Shown: positions 23,120 through 23,279 of the stretch, piece by piece | How positions within the stretch are numbered: position 1 is the stretch's first letter | Layout: the number at the start of each line of letters is the position of its first letter | Origin: an uncultured Anaerococcus sp. | Lineage (GTDB): Bacteria; Bacillota; Clostridia; Tissierellales; Peptoniphilaceae | Length of the DNA stretch: 23,279 nt | Assembly: GCF_943912385.1 (NCBI RefSeq) | Contig: NZ_CALTTY010000020.1 | Span: forward strand, 1 to 23,279 | Direction of reading: 5' to 3' | Notes under the pieces: generated by a model | The model's input: the letters and a program-made list of their open reading frames with translations, nothing else | The model's database searches: none | Told to the model about the DNA's origin: nothing | Made by a program: the position numbers and the translations under genes

Positions 23120-23279
23120 TTAGCTATTATTTTCTTGATTATAAGCTGCTTTTAACACCTTCTTTTCTCGTTTTAATGCCATAATTTTTGCATAGTATAT
23201 TCTTAAGAATTTATTTAATCCTGCAAATTTACATACTTTTTTAGCTTTTCCATCTTTTTCTTTTTTTACCATATACAGA
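23120..23279 (-). CDS. C-terminal end of an unidentified protein (partial, runs off right edge)
   Basis: The frame is open from the right edge of the window to a TAA at 23120-23122, giving 52 residues that are strongly basic: KKEKDGKAKKVCKFAGLN, then KFLRIYYAKIMALKREKK, and the end KAAYNQENNS. An internal ATG at 23272 could be a start, but the frame is open further, so it is more likely partial. Two hairpins follow the stop, which supports a real transcript end. I do not recognise the family. A basic C-terminus of this kind is seen in some transposases, among many other proteins, and I would not assign it. Confidence 0.45.
   Translation of the reverse strand, partial: LYMVKKEKDGKAKKVCKFAGLNKFLRIYYAKIMALKREKKVLKAAYNQENNS

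Overview
The window is low-GC, tightly packed bacterial chromosome. The evidence is a PolC-type DNA polymerase III, AGGAGG-like ribosome binding sites, TTGACA/TATAAT-like promoters, heavy use of AGA/AGG and ATA codons, and Firmicutes-style gene order (rimP-nusA-rnpM-infB-rbfA-nrnA-truB-ribF-rpsO-pnp and uppS-cdsA-rseP-ispG-polC). It looks like an anaerobic coccus of the Tissierellia/Peptoniphilaceae kind (Anaerococcus-like). That placement is an inference from style, not a computed match.

Layout. Bases 1-53 look like the terminal inverted repeat of an ISL3-family insertion sequence lying off the left edge, directly against the pnp terminator. From 97 to 10000 everything runs on the minus strand. 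Read in transcription order, this is rimP, nusA, rnpM (ylxR), infB, rbfA, nrnA, truB, ribF, then rpsO and pnp, which have their own promoter and a structured leader. This block joins transcription elongation and termination (NusA), 30S maturation (RimP, RbfA, S15), translation initiation (IF2), RNase P modulation (RnpM), RNA modification (TruB) and RNA turnover (PNPase, NrnA). Most neighbours overlap or lie within 30 bases of each other, so translational coupling is likely. The rimP leader carries a short hairpin with a U-tract just before the ribosome binding site, a plausible attenuator.

From 10255 to 14657 four genes run on the plus strand between the two minus-strand blocks. The first is a CstA-family transporter with a UUCG-capped terminator. 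The other three form a compact operon: a small protein with a Cys-Cys-Gly motif that may have a HesB/IscA-like fold, a MoxR/CobS-like AAA+ ATPase, and a large protein with a C-terminal VWA/MIDAS domain. This ATPase plus VWA pair with a small cysteine protein is the least understood part of the window and the best candidate for an undescribed system.

From 14690 to 22643 a second minus-strand operon encodes UppS, CdsA, RseP, IspG and PolC, covering envelope lipid synthesis, an intramembrane protease, isoprenoid synthesis and replication. The dxr gene often found between cdsA and rseP is absent. PolC keeps its exonuclease and polymerase residues, but its PHP domain appears to have lost its metal ligands.

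From 22644 to 23119 there is no convincing gene. The stretch holds a 31-base tandem repeat, two hairpins and the upstream region of uppS. An unidentified minus-strand reading frame enters from the right edge and stops at 23120.
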